Of a DNA stretch of 64,000 nt, positions 17,000 through 25,729 are shown one piece after another. The DNA is from Alphaproteobacteria bacterium (lineage in GTDB: Bacteria; Pseudomonadota; Alphaproteobacteria; Caulobacterales; Maricaulaceae): positions 434,001 through 498,000 of the forward strand of contig JANSXV010000003.1 of assembly GCA_024742735.1 (NCBI GenBank), written 5' to 3'. The notes beneath the pieces are model-generated. The model was given only the letters and a program-made list of their open reading frames with translations, did no database searches and was not told the origin of the DNA. Position 1 is the first letter of the stretch; the number at the start of each line of letters is the position of its first letter. The position numbers and the translations under genes are program-made.

Positions 17000-19309
17000 A
17001 TGCGCGTCATTCTGGCCCTTGTCAGCCTGATTGCAGGACTTGCTGCTCCGGCCTTCGCCCAGCAGGACGAGCCGCGCCGGATCGCCCTGCTCATAGGAGC
17101 GTCAGGCTATGATGAAAGCCGCATCGGCGAAGGCGTGGCGCTGTACGGTCCGAAAAACGACGTCGCCCTGATGATCCGCGCCCTGCGCGCCTATGGGGTC
17201 GAAGACGGGAACATGTACGTGCTCGCCGACGGGCTTGAAGAGACCGGCATCGACCGGGAAGCCGACGGCGTGGCGACTCTGGGAGAAATTCGAGCAGCCT
17301 TCGCCCGGCTGGATCAGAACGCCCGGCCGGGCGACGAGGTGCTGATCTACATGTCCGGCCACGGATCGCGCCAGCCCCAGGTGGGCGTGAGCGCTGATCG
17401 CGTGGAGGCGGACGGCTTCGACGAGATCTTTCTGCCGCTCGATATCGGCGCCTGGGAAGGCGCCCAGGGCGACCGCCAGGCCGGGGTTCAGAACGCGCTG
17501 GTCGATGACGAGGTCGGCGAGCTGATCGAATCCTTACGGGCGCGCGGCGTGTTCGTCTGGCTGGTCGTGGACACCTGCCATTCCGGCACGTCAGACCGCA
17601 GCGCCGCTCCGGCCGTGCCCGGCGAATTCCGCACCCGCGAAGTCGACATGAGCGCGCTGGGCGTGCCGGTCGATGCGGTGCTGGAGGCGGAAGCCTCCGT
17701 CAGCCGGACACGCGGCGCGCCCCAGGCCGCCCAGCCGTCCATGGAGCTGGGCGAGGGCGGTTTCGTCGCCTTCTTCGCCGCCCATTCCGGACAGCTGGCG
17801 CTGGAGGGCATGCTGCCGCGCGCCTCCAGCGCCGAGCGGCGCAATTACGGCGTCATGACCTACCAGATCGCCACCTCCCTGCTGGCCGGCGGCGTGTCGA
17901 GCTATCGTGACCTCGCTTACCGGGTGCTCAACGGCTATGACGACTGGGGCGCGCGGGCGCCCGCACCGCTGTTTTCCGGCGAGCTGGACCGGCCGATCTT
18001 CGGCACGAGCGGCGATCCCGCCGACATCGCCTGGCCGGTGGCGCGCCAGTCCCGCTCCACCGTGGAGATCGCCGCCGGCGCCCTGAACGGCGTGGGCGAA
18101 GGCGCCATCTTCGAGCTGACCGTGCTGGATCCCGACACCCAGGAAGCTCATCCGGTGTTCACGGGCCCCTACTTCGTGGAAGCCACCGGCGTGGGCGAGA
18201 CCCGCACCGAAGCGCGTCTGACCGGCTATGGCGAGCATGAAGCCGAAAGCCGCCTGCCGAGCTACGGCTTCCTGACCGCGCGCATGGTCGATCCCGGCGT
18301 GCGATTCTCGCTCAGTATCGGCGTGGAGCCCTACCCGCGCCGCCCGAGCGCGGAGGAGCGCGAGGCCATGGCCGCGCTGGAAACCCTTCGCGCGGCTGAT
18401 CCGGCGAGCTTCACCGCGCCGCTCTCCTTCTATGACGATGTGACCGCTGCGGATGTGCGCATCACGGTGCGCGACGGCGCGGTCTGGTTCCTTCGCGGCG
18501 GCGAGACCGTGACCCGCAACCCGCGCACCGCGCCGGCCCATCTGGAGATCGCCGACTACGCCAGCCGCGACGCGCTGGAAGCGGCCATCGAGCGCGAGCT
18601 GGGCAAGATCGCCCGGGTTCGCAACCTGCTGCGCGCCGCCCAGGCGCTGGTGAACGGCCCCGGCGTGGAAGACCTGCAGGTGCGCGGCTATGTCTGGCGG
18701 CCCAGCGCCCCGGCGCCCGATCCCAGCCGGGACGCGCCCGATGACTGGCCGTGCACCCTGCCCGACACCGAGCGCGTGCCGGCCAACGCCACCAGCCTTC
18801 GCCAGATGGGCGCAGACGATCTGGCCGTGCTGGAGCTGTCCCATTGCGACATCGTCTATCTGGAAGTGTTCAACGCCGGGGAGCATCCGGTCGATGTCAC
18901 GCCGCTCTATCTCGACAGCCTGGCGGGCGTTTACCGCATGCCGTTCCTGGGCGCGGAGACCTCCACCCGGATCGAGCCCGGCGCGCCGCCGCGTGTGGTC
19001 TGGGCGGGCCTGCGCACCTGGGATTGGGACGCGGACGAGCCAAGCTCGACCGGCCTGGAGCGTCTGGTCCTGCTGGCCATCGAGCGTGACGAAGACGCCG
19101 CCCTGCCCTGGGACTTCGCCTTCCTGGCCCAGGACAGCCTGCAGCGTGACGCTGGCGATCCTGCGCAGGCCTCGGCGCTGGGCGCGCTCATGTCCGGCGC
19201 AAGCTTCGGCCAGACCCGCGGCGCCCAGACCGGACCGGCGCTCGATGCCCGCGCCGGCGCGCTGATCTATCAATGGCGCCTGATCCCGCCCGCGGAGCCG
19301 CAGGGATGA
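17000..19309 (+). CDS. Exported caspase-like (C14, orthocaspase) protease
   Basis: 769 residues; the ATG at 17000 follows GGAGG and begins a signal peptide (MRVILALVSL...APAFAQ). The p20-like caspase fold starts at RRIALLIGASGY. It includes the catalytic His121 in YMSGHGSR and Cys193 in VVDTCHSG, the paired motifs of clan CD orthocaspases, so it should be catalytically competent. The C-terminal half (about 400-769) is beta-rich and ends in a segment resembling DUF4384-type extensions of caspase-family proteins (IVYLEVFNAGEHPVDVTPLYLDS). Export of a caspase-family enzyme is unusual; most characterised ones are cytoplasmic. First gene of a tightly overlapping operon, with its stop overlapping the next start (ATGA). 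Specificity is likely Arg/Lys by family, not Asp (inference). Confidence 0.88.
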   Translation: MRVILALVSLIAGLAAPAFAQQDEPRRIALLIGASGYDESRIGEGVALYGPKNDVALMIRALRAYGVEDGNMYVLADGLEETGIDREADGVATLGEIRAAFARLDQNARPGDEVLIYMSGHGSRQPQVGVSADRVEADGFDEIFLPLDIGAWEGAQGDRQAGVQNALVDDEVGELIESLRARGVFVWLVVDTCHSGTSDRSAAPAVPGEFRTREVDMSALGVPVDAVLEAEASVSRTRGAPQAAQPSMELGEGGFVAFFAAHSGQLALEGMLPRASSAERRNYGVMTYQIATSLLAGGVSSYRDLAYRVLNGYDDWGARAPAPLFSGELDRPIFGTSGDPADIAWPVARQSRSTVEIAAGALNGVGEGAIFELTVLDPDTQEAHPVFTGPYFVEATGVGETRTEARLTGYGEHEAESRLPSYGFLTARMVDPGVRFSLSIGVEPYPRRPSAEEREAMAALETLRAADPASFTAPLSFYDDVTAADVRITVRDGAVWFLRGGETVTRNPRTAPAHLEIADYASRDALEAAIERELGKIARVRNLLRAAQALVNGPGVEDLQVRGYVWRPSAPAPDPSRDAPDDWPCTLPDTERVPANATSLRQMGADDLAVLELSHCDIVYLEVFNAGEHPVDVTPLYLDSLAGVYRMPFLGAETSTRIEPGAPPRVVWAGLRTWDWDADEPSSTGLERLVLLAIERDEDAALPWDFAFLAQDSLQRDAGDPAQASALGALMSGASFGQTRGAQTGPALDARAGALIYQWRLIPPAEPQG

Positions 19310-20469
19310 TCGCCGCCCTCCTGCTATCCGGTGCGCTGGCCGCCCAGGCGGGCGACCCGTACGCGGTCCTGTCCGAGGACGCCGCTTCTGTGTGCAGGCA
19401 GGGGGACGCGGCGGTGTCGGAGGGAAGGACCAAGGAGGCGGTGAGTCTTCTAGGAACCTGCAATCAGGTCATCATCGCCGACCAGGGCCTGTCTGCGTCA
19501 GACCGGTACCCGCTTCAGGCGCATGTGGCGAGGCGGATCGCGACGGCGCATGCGCAGGCCGGCGACCATGACGCCGCTGCGAGCTACGCGCGGTTCGCGG
19601 AGCGCTTTGAGCAGATGGCCGCGCGTGCACCCGACCTGGACCGGATCGCCGAGGCCGAAGCCGCCTATGAGGCCGGCGACTACCCAGCGGCCGAAGACAT
19701 CTGGCTGGTCTTGCTGGCCGAGGCTGAAGCCGGCGAGAACCTGACTGGATCCGTCCATGAACGCCTGTATCAGCTGGGCCGTACACTGTTGCCGCAGGGT
19801 CGCGCAGACGAAGCTCGGGCGCTTCTGGAGCGGGCGATGTTAGCTATGGCGGACGCGGAAGGCGCGCCGGACCCACGTTACCTGACCGCCCTTGCCGAGG
19901 CGTATTTCGACCAGGGCCGCTACGAGGACAGCGCTGCGATTCTGCGCCCGCTCTATGAGAGCGCGACCGGAATAGCACGGTCGACCTATGGCAATAATCT
20001 GGCGCGCGCGCTGGACGGGGCTGGCCGGTACACCGAAGCCGAAACGCTGCTGCGAGCCCGTGTCGCCGAGGCCCGGGCGCGCGATGGCCAGCCCTTTGCC
20101 TCTCCCCACGCGCTCGCGAGGGTGCTCTTCAACCTCGCCCGGAACCTGGCGGCCCAGGGGCAGGCGGCGGAGGCCGGCGCACTGTTCGCTGAGTCCGCCG
20201 CCCTGACAGCCGAACGCCGCCCGCAGGGCCATACCGACATCATCGCGGCTCACAGCTTCCTGGTCCGCCACCGGCTGCTGGCTGAAGCCGACGCGCCCGG
20301 AGCGCTGGCCGCCTCGCGCACGCTGAGCGCCAATCTCAACGCCTATCTGAGCGGCAGCGCCGGAGACATCGACCGGAACCAGCCGATCCAGAACGCCGGC
20401 GCGCCGCCCGCGCTGTTCACCCTCCATGTGGAGGCGGCCTGGAGCGTCGCTGCGGGAGGTCAGAGATGA
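19306..20469 (+). CDS. Exported TPR-repeat protein 1
   Basis: 387 residues from the ATG overlapping the caspase stop. A short signal peptide (MIAALLLSGALAAQA) is followed by degenerate tetratricopeptide helices (AEAAYEAGDYPAAEDIW, LAEAYFDQGRYEDSAAIL, LDGAGRYTEAETLL, LAAQGQAAEAGALF). TPR arrays mediate protein-protein contact, so this is probably a periplasmic scaffold or adaptor for the neighbouring proteases. It ends with LHVEAAWSVAAGGQR, a C-terminal motif shared with the next two TPR proteins. The stop overlaps the next ATG. Confidence 0.8.
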   Translation: MIAALLLSGALAAQAGDPYAVLSEDAASVCRQGDAAVSEGRTKEAVSLLGTCNQVIIADQGLSASDRYPLQAHVARRIATAHAQAGDHDAAASYARFAERFEQMAARAPDLDRIAEAEAAYEAGDYPAAEDIWLVLLAEAEAGENLTGSVHERLYQLGRTLLPQGRADEARALLERAMLAMADAEGAPDPRYLTALAEAYFDQGRYEDSAAILRPLYESATGIARSTYGNNLARALDGAGRYTEAETLLRARVAEARARDGQPFASPHALARVLFNLARNLAAQGQAAEAGALFAESAALTAERRPQGHTDIIAAHSFLVRHRLLAEADAPGALAASRTLSANLNAYLSGSAGDIDRNQPIQNAGAPPALFTLHVEAAWSVAAGGQR

Positions 20470-21866
20470 TCGCGCGCGCAGCCCTGGCCGCTCTGGCGCT
20501 GCTCGCTACGCCGGGCGCGCTGGCGCAGGACGCCGGCCCGCTCGAGGCCGCCCGCGCCGAAGCCCAGCGTGGCGAAGCGCTGCGCGCCGAACAGCGCTGG
20601 GGCGAAGCCGCCGACGCCCTGGAGGCCGCCGCCCGGGTCATGGTCGCCGAGCAGGGCGCGCAGGTTCCCGAGACTCTGGCGGTCCTGATCCTCTACGCCG
20701 ACAGCCTTGAGAAAGCCGAGCGCTTCGCCGACGCCCTGATGATGGCGCGCCAGATAAAGGCTCAGGCGGCGGCGGCGGAACTGTTCCAGACCTTCCTTCG
20801 CGCCGCCGACCAGGAAGCCCGCCTGCAATGGGTGCTGGGCGATGCGGCGTCAGCGCTTGCGACCTATCAGATCATCATCCCCTTCGCCGAAGGCCGGCCA
20901 GAAGAATATGCCGGCCGCCTGCCCGGCTGGCGGCTGATGGAGGCGGTCATGCTGGTGGAGCTGTCGCGCTTCGACGAGGCCGAGCCGCGCCTGGCCGCCC
21001 TCATCAACGGACCAGACGAAGCGATCAGCGGCGCCGCGGCGGCGGTGCGCGCCAAGATGCTCGCCGATCGCAGCGATCTGGACGCGGCGCTGGACGCCTA
21101 TGCCCGCCTGACGGCGCGATACGAGGCGGGCGGCGAGCCGGAAGCGGTCGTGCTGGAAGGCCTGTCGGCGCTGGGCGCTACCCTGATCGAAGCCGGCCGG
21201 CCAGCGGAGGCTGACGCCCTCGCCGTCCGTGTGCTGTCCGATCTGGAGGCGGCCGGTCAGGCCGACAGCTGGGCGGCCGGCGAGGCGCTGCGCATCCGCG
21301 CGGCGGCCGCCTACGCCGCCGGCGACACCCGATCCGCGTCCCGCTTCCTTGAGGACGCCGCCGTTCGCCTGTCCGAGCGGCTGGGCGCGGACCATCCCCA
21401 GACCTTGCTGACGCAGGCCTCGCGCGCACTGTTGCTGGCCGAGGCGGGGGAGCGCGAAGCCGCCGGCGCCCTGGCGCGGGAGACACTTACGGCAGCGTCT
21501 CAATCGCTCGACCCCGACAGCACGACGCTCGCCCTGCTCCGCGTGACCGTCGGAGCCGCGGCGCGCCGGGCCGGGGATGCGCGGCCAGCCGTCATGATGC
21601 TCGCCAGCGGCCAGGCGGTTCTGGCTCAAACGCTCGGCGCCGCGCACCCGGATACGATCGGGGCGCGGCTTATGCTCGCCGACCTGCTGCTAAGCCCGGG
21701 CCGCTACGCCCCGCGCGACGCGCTGGAGGTCATGCGCGGCGTCACGGCCGCCCAGGGCGCGGAGAGCGCCGCAGAGCGCCGCATGCGCGAACGCGCCGGC
21801 CTCTCCGCGCCGGGCTATCTTCATGCGGAGGCGGCCTGGGCCGTAGCGGAAGGGACGAGACCATGA
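20466..21866 (+). CDS. Exported TPR-repeat protein 2
   Basis: 466 residues, signal peptide MIARAALAALALLATPGALAQ, then helical TPR-like repeats rich in Ala and Leu through the whole protein, including KLC-type spacing (ERLGADHPQTLLTQASRALLLAEAGE, LGAAHPDTIGARLMLADLLL). The C-terminus is LHAEAAWAVAEGTRP, a variant of the motif in TPR proteins 1 and 3. ATGA overlaps on both sides show translational coupling. Probably a periplasmic partner of the caspase/CHAT enzymes; no enzymatic motif seen. Confidence 0.8.
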   Translation: MIARAALAALALLATPGALAQDAGPLEAARAEAQRGEALRAEQRWGEAADALEAAARVMVAEQGAQVPETLAVLILYADSLEKAERFADALMMARQIKAQAAAAELFQTFLRAADQEARLQWVLGDAASALATYQIIIPFAEGRPEEYAGRLPGWRLMEAVMLVELSRFDEAEPRLAALINGPDEAISGAAAAVRAKMLADRSDLDAALDAYARLTARYEAGGEPEAVVLEGLSALGATLIEAGRPAEADALAVRVLSDLEAAGQADSWAAGEALRIRAAAAYAAGDTRSASRFLEDAAVRLSERLGADHPQTLLTQASRALLLAEAGEREAAGALARETLTAASQSLDPDSTTLALLRVTVGAAARRAGDARPAVMMLASGQAVLAQTLGAAHPDTIGARLMLADLLLSPGRYAPRDALEVMRGVTAAQGAESAAERRMRERAGLSAPGYLHAEAAWAVAEGTRP

Positions 21867-23842
21867 TCGCTTCAACCTGCCGCCCCCTCGCTGTAGCGGC
21901 GCTCGTCGCTCTGGCGTCGGCGACACCCGCGCTCGCCCAGAAGGCGCCGGCCCAATCGCCTCAACCCGCCGCCCCGGCGCCGTCCGGGGAGACCGCCGCC
22001 CAGCAGGTCGCCCGGCTGAACGCCGAGGGCGAAGCCGCGTTCCAGCGGCGCGATTATGACGCGGCGGTCCGGGCCTTCGACGCCGCGCTGGCGATCTATA
22101 TCCGCGTCGCCGGCGTGAATGACGCGCGCACCGCCATGGCGGCGGTCAATCTGGGCGAGGCGCTGCTTGGCGCGGGCCGCTACGCAGATGCCGAAGAGGT
22201 TTTTGCGAGCGCCGAGACGATCCTGACCAATCTGGGCTATGGGGCCGACACGCTGGCCCCGATCCAAAGGGCGCGCGCCATGGCGCGCCAGCGCCAGGCC
22301 GGCGGCCCAGCGGCGGCGGGTCCGGCCCGGACAGGGTCCGCCCCATCGGCGGGCGGAGGCGCCGCCGACCCGCTGGACGCCCTGAACGAGCAGGCGGTCG
22401 CTCGGTATCGCGCCGGTGATCTGGCGCAGGCGGAGACAGGCTTTCTGGATCTCCTGTCCCGGCTGGAGGACGCCGGACGCGGCGCTGAGGAATTCGCCGG
22501 CGTCGCCTGGGTCAATCTGGGCGAGGTCTACACCCAGCAAAGCCGGCTGGAGGAGGCGATCAACGCGATCGAGCGCGCCCGCGCGATCTTCACAGCGCTC
22601 GACCCGGCCCATCGCTATATCGCCGTGGTGGAGAACAATCTCTCCGCCGTGCGGCGCCGCCAGGGCGACTCGGCTCAAGCCGTGGACGGGTATCAGTCAG
22701 CCTATCAGGCCATGTCGAGAAGCTTTGGGGAAACCCATCCCAATACGCTGAGCGCCCTTGGCAATTACGCCAACGCCCTGATTGATCTGGGACGCGGGCG
22801 CGAGGCCCAGGGCCCGCTGGAGGCCGCCATCGCCGCGGCGGGAGACGCGCCGGGCGGCGATCTTGCGATGCTGCGCTCCCATCTGGGCGAGATCTATCTC
22901 GAGCTCGGAGCCTGGGAGCAGGCGGTCGAGCAGCAGCGGCTCGCCGTATCCGGTCTCGAGCAGGATGCCCAGACCAGCCGGGGCGATCTCGCTCAGGTCC
23001 GCCGCCGCCTGGGCCGCGCCCTGACGCTCGCCGGACGCCCTGTTGAAGCCGAGGCTGTCCTGCTGGAGGCGGTGAGCGAGGCCGAGCAGGTCTTCGGCGC
23101 GGGCGCGGCCGAAACGATCATGGCCCAGACCCTGCTGGCCACGACCCTGTTCGATCAGGCCCGGTTCGACGAAGCCGAGGCGCTGCAACGCTCCGCTCTG
23201 GCCGCCGCTGAGGCGCTGCCCGGCGAGGGCGACAATCTCATGGCCTCGGCCATCGAGAGCAATCTCGCAGGCACGCTGCGCTTTCAGGGCCGCTATGACG
23301 ATGCAGAAGCGCTGTACCGCAGCAGCCTGGCGGCTGCTGAACGCGGCGGGAACGCCGGGTCCATTGCGACGAGCCTTGAGAATCTCGCCGGGATCGTCCG
23401 GATCCAGGGACGTCTTGGAGAGGCGGCCCAGCTGCAGGTCCGGGCGATCTCGCTTTATGAGGACGTGTACGGCCCTGACCATCCCGAAACCATCCGGGCC
23501 TACGGCACCGCCGGGACGACGCTCGGACTGGCGGGCGAGCATGCGGAAGCCGAACGGCTGCTGCGCCTGGGGCTGGAAGGCCTGGAGCGCCGCTTGCCGG
23601 ACCGGCACGTGATGGTGCTCGTCGCCCGGTCCAATCTCGCCTGGCTCTACCTGCGCCATGCCGGACGCCCGGCCGACGCGCTCGACCTGTATCGCGAGGC
23701 CACCGGCTCCATCGTTCAGGCCTCCCTTGACGACAGCGCCCTTGATGACGCCGCCGGCGCGGCCGTCGTGCGCCGCCGCGCCGACATCTTCACCCTCCAT
23801 GTGGAGGCGGCCTGGGCCGTCGCTGAAGGAGGCCAGCCATGA
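21863..23842 (+). CDS. Exported TPR-repeat protein 3 (kinesin-light-chain type)
   Basis: 659 residues with a signal peptide (ending near TPALAQ), a Pro/Ala linker, one TPR block (about 45-130), a second Gly/Ala/Pro-rich linker (about 145-165), then a long array of KLC-type TPRs. Typical units are VWNLGEVYTQQSRLEEAI-like, ETHPNTLSALGNYANALIDLGRG and GPDHPETIRAYGTAGTTLGLAGEH. It ends in FTLHVEAAWAVAEGGQP. In TPR-CHAT fusion proteins an array of this kind precedes the CHAT domain. Here the CHAT domain is in a separate gene 0.1 kb downstream, with a micro-ORF between, so the pair may be a split version of the fusion at 27595 (inference). Confidence 0.82.
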   Translation: MIASTCRPLAVAALVALASATPALAQKAPAQSPQPAAPAPSGETAAQQVARLNAEGEAAFQRRDYDAAVRAFDAALAIYIRVAGVNDARTAMAAVNLGEALLGAGRYADAEEVFASAETILTNLGYGADTLAPIQRARAMARQRQAGGPAAAGPARTGSAPSAGGGAADPLDALNEQAVARYRAGDLAQAETGFLDLLSRLEDAGRGAEEFAGVAWVNLGEVYTQQSRLEEAINAIERARAIFTALDPAHRYIAVVENNLSAVRRRQGDSAQAVDGYQSAYQAMSRSFGETHPNTLSALGNYANALIDLGRGREAQGPLEAAIAAAGDAPGGDLAMLRSHLGEIYLELGAWEQAVEQQRLAVSGLEQDAQTSRGDLAQVRRRLGRALTLAGRPVEAEAVLLEAVSEAEQVFGAGAAETIMAQTLLATTLFDQARFDEAEALQRSALAAAEALPGEGDNLMASAIESNLAGTLRFQGRYDDAEALYRSSLAAAERGGNAGSIATSLENLAGIVRIQGRLGEAAQLQVRAISLYEDVYGPDHPETIRAYGTAGTTLGLAGEHAEAERLLRLGLEGLERRLPDRHVMVLVARSNLAWLYLRHAGRPADALDLYREATGSIVQASLDDSALDDAAGAAVVRRRADIFTLHVEAAWAVAEGGQP

Positions 23843-23946
23843 GCCGAACCCGCAAACCGACCCAGCGCTGGAGTATCCTGCGCACCGCCGCTTTCATGAC
23901 CTTCGCCGAAGCCGCTGACGCGGCGAGCCTGGAGACCGACCGATGA
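23839..23946 (+). CDS. Micro-ORF, 35 residues, coupled to both neighbours
   Basis: A 36-codon frame starts in an ATGA overlap with TPR protein 3 and ends in an ATGA overlap with the CHAT gene. Its start follows AAGGAGG. The product is basic at the N-terminus (MSRTRKPTQRW) with a helical Ala-rich middle (AAFMTFAEAADAAS). Without it there would be a 100-bp gap in an otherwise gap-free operon, so its coupling role is plausible even if the peptide itself is dispensable. No homologue recognised; it could also be an eroded gene remnant. Confidence 0.55.
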   Translation: MSRTRKPTQRWSILRTAAFMTFAEAADAASLETDR

Positions 23947-25664
23947 AACGCTTTCTGATCGCCTGCGCCGCCGCGCTGACCTTCGCCGCCGGACCAGCCT
24001 TCGCCCAGACCGGCTGCGAGCCGAATTCCATGGAACCCGAATGCCTGAAGGACGAAGCCTGGCGGGCGGCCCAGTGGGCGGTGCAGACCAGCGCGGCTCA
24101 GGCCCTGTCTCAGGTCTCCGCCCGCTTCGCCAGCGGCGATGATGCGCTCGCCCGCCTGGTGGCCGACCGGGAGCGCACCGTGCGCGAACGCGCCGCCGCT
24201 CAGGAGGCCCTCTACGAGGCCCTGTCCCTGTCCGATCCGGAAAGCCGGGAGGCCGGCTCCACCGCCGCCCGCGAGCGCCTGGACCGCCTGACCGGCGAGC
24301 TGGAGACCCTCGACCGGCGCCTGGACGCGGAGTTCCCCGAATACGCCCAGCTGACTAATCCCAGCCCGCTCTCCATCGTCGAGGCTCAAGGGCTTCTGCG
24401 CGCAGACGAGGCGATGATCCTGTTCCTGGTCGGCGAGCGGGGCAGCTTCGTATTCGCCATTGATCGCGAGGGGTCCGACTGGGCCCGCGTTGATCTGAAT
24501 GCGGACGATCTCGCTGAAGCTGTGGACACGCTGCGCCAGAGCCTGGACCCGGCCTATGGCCGCGGGCCCTGGAACACCGTGCCGGTCCAGAGCGCGGGAT
24601 CCGGCCTTGATCCTTTCGACCGGGCTGAAGCCTACCGCCTCTACCAGGCCCTGTTCGCCCCGATCGAGGCGCGCCTGGACGGCAAGCGCCATGTCTACGC
24701 CATTCCTTCAGGCGCCCTGTCGAGCCTCCCGCTGGGCGTGATGGTCACCGAGGAGCCCCAGGGCGATGACGCCGACCCGCGCGCCCTGGCCGGAACGGCC
24801 TGGCTGGCGCGGGACTTCGCCATGACGGTCCTGCCCACGCCCTCCTCCCTGCGCTCGCTCGCCCGGTTCGGGGAATCCAGCGCCCGTTCGCCCTTCTTCG
24901 GGGTCGGCGATCCGTGCATCGGCTCGCGCGCCGGCGCCAATTGCGACCGCGGTGGCCCGGCATCGGGCGGCGGAGATCGCGGCGCCGCGCCGGAGAGTTT
25001 CCGGGGCGCGTCGACCCGCGGGGTCTATAACGCCGATGTGGACGCGGTGCGCTCGCTCGCCGCGCTGCCGAACACGCGTCCTGAGCTGGTCGCGCTGGCG
25101 CGCGCCTTCGGCGCCGATCCGGACCGCGACCTGCTGGTCGGCGCGGCGGCGACCGAGACGGCCCTGACGTCCTCTTCTGATCTGCGTGACCGCCGGGTCA
25201 TCGCCTTCGCCACCCACGGCCTGATCGCCGACGAATTGCCTGGGCTTGTGGAGCCGGCTCTGGTGCTGACCCCGCCGGACGAAGCCATGGAGGGCGATGA
25301 CGGTCTGCTGACCGCCTCGGAGATCGCCCGCGATCTCGATCTGGATGCGGACTGGGTGATCCTGTCGGCCTGCAACACCGCCGCACCGGACGGCGCAGGC
25401 GCGGAAAGCCTGTCAGGGCTCGCCAGCGCCTTCTTCTACGCCGGGGCGCGGTCTCTCCTCGTCTCGCACTGGGTGGTCGACGACGCCGCAGCCCGGCGGA
25501 TCACCACCGGCGCGCTCGCCGCCATGAACGAGGACCCGCAGGCCGGCCGGTCCGAAGCGTTGCGCCAGTCGCTCCTGACGCTCATGGAGGAAGACCAGTT
25601 CGCCCACCCGGCCATGTGGGCGCCCTTCGTGCTGGTCGGTCAGAACCGGCCGGTGGAGGGCTGA
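23943..25664 (+). CDS. Exported CHAT-domain (caspase-like, C80/C14-related) protease
   Basis: 573 residues with signal peptide (MKRFLIACAAALTFAAGPAFAQ), a helical region (about 35-135) and a CHAT domain from about 145 to the end. Motifs are LRADEAMILFLV, YAIPSGALSSLPLGVMV, the catalytic His425 in AFATHGL and Cys477 in LSACNTA, then AFFYAGARSLLVSHW and the terminal WAPFVLVG. The His/Cys dyad is intact. A Gly/Ser/Arg loop with two extra cysteines (C325, C334) interrupts the domain and could form a disulfide in the periplasm. CHAT enzymes are clan CD proteases often activated through TPR partners, of which there are three in this operon. Last gene of the operon. Confidence 0.9.
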   Translation: MKRFLIACAAALTFAAGPAFAQTGCEPNSMEPECLKDEAWRAAQWAVQTSAAQALSQVSARFASGDDALARLVADRERTVRERAAAQEALYEALSLSDPESREAGSTAARERLDRLTGELETLDRRLDAEFPEYAQLTNPSPLSIVEAQGLLRADEAMILFLVGERGSFVFAIDREGSDWARVDLNADDLAEAVDTLRQSLDPAYGRGPWNTVPVQSAGSGLDPFDRAEAYRLYQALFAPIEARLDGKRHVYAIPSGALSSLPLGVMVTEEPQGDDADPRALAGTAWLARDFAMTVLPTPSSLRSLARFGESSARSPFFGVGDPCIGSRAGANCDRGGPASGGGDRGAAPESFRGASTRGVYNADVDAVRSLAALPNTRPELVALARAFGADPDRDLLVGAAATETALTSSSDLRDRRVIAFATHGLIADELPGLVEPALVLTPPDEAMEGDDGLLTASEIARDLDLDADWVILSACNTAAPDGAGAESLSGLASAFFYAGARSLLVSHWVVDDAAARRITTGALAAMNEDPQAGRSEALRQSLLTLMEEDQFAHPAMWAPFVLVGQNRPVEG

Positions 25665-25679
25665 GGGAGGACGGGATTC

Positions 25680-25710
25680 CCGCTCGGCGCCGCCTGGCCG
25701 CGCCGAGCGG
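25680..25710. terminator. GC hairpin between convergent genes (possible terminator)
   Basis: A 10-bp stem, CCGCTCGGCG paired with CGCCGAGCGG and an 11-nt loop, lies between the CHAT stop and the hydrolase stop. There is no T-run, so intrinsic termination is uncertain. Confidence 0.35.
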
Positions 25711-25729
25711 CGACCCGGCCCGTCAGCTG

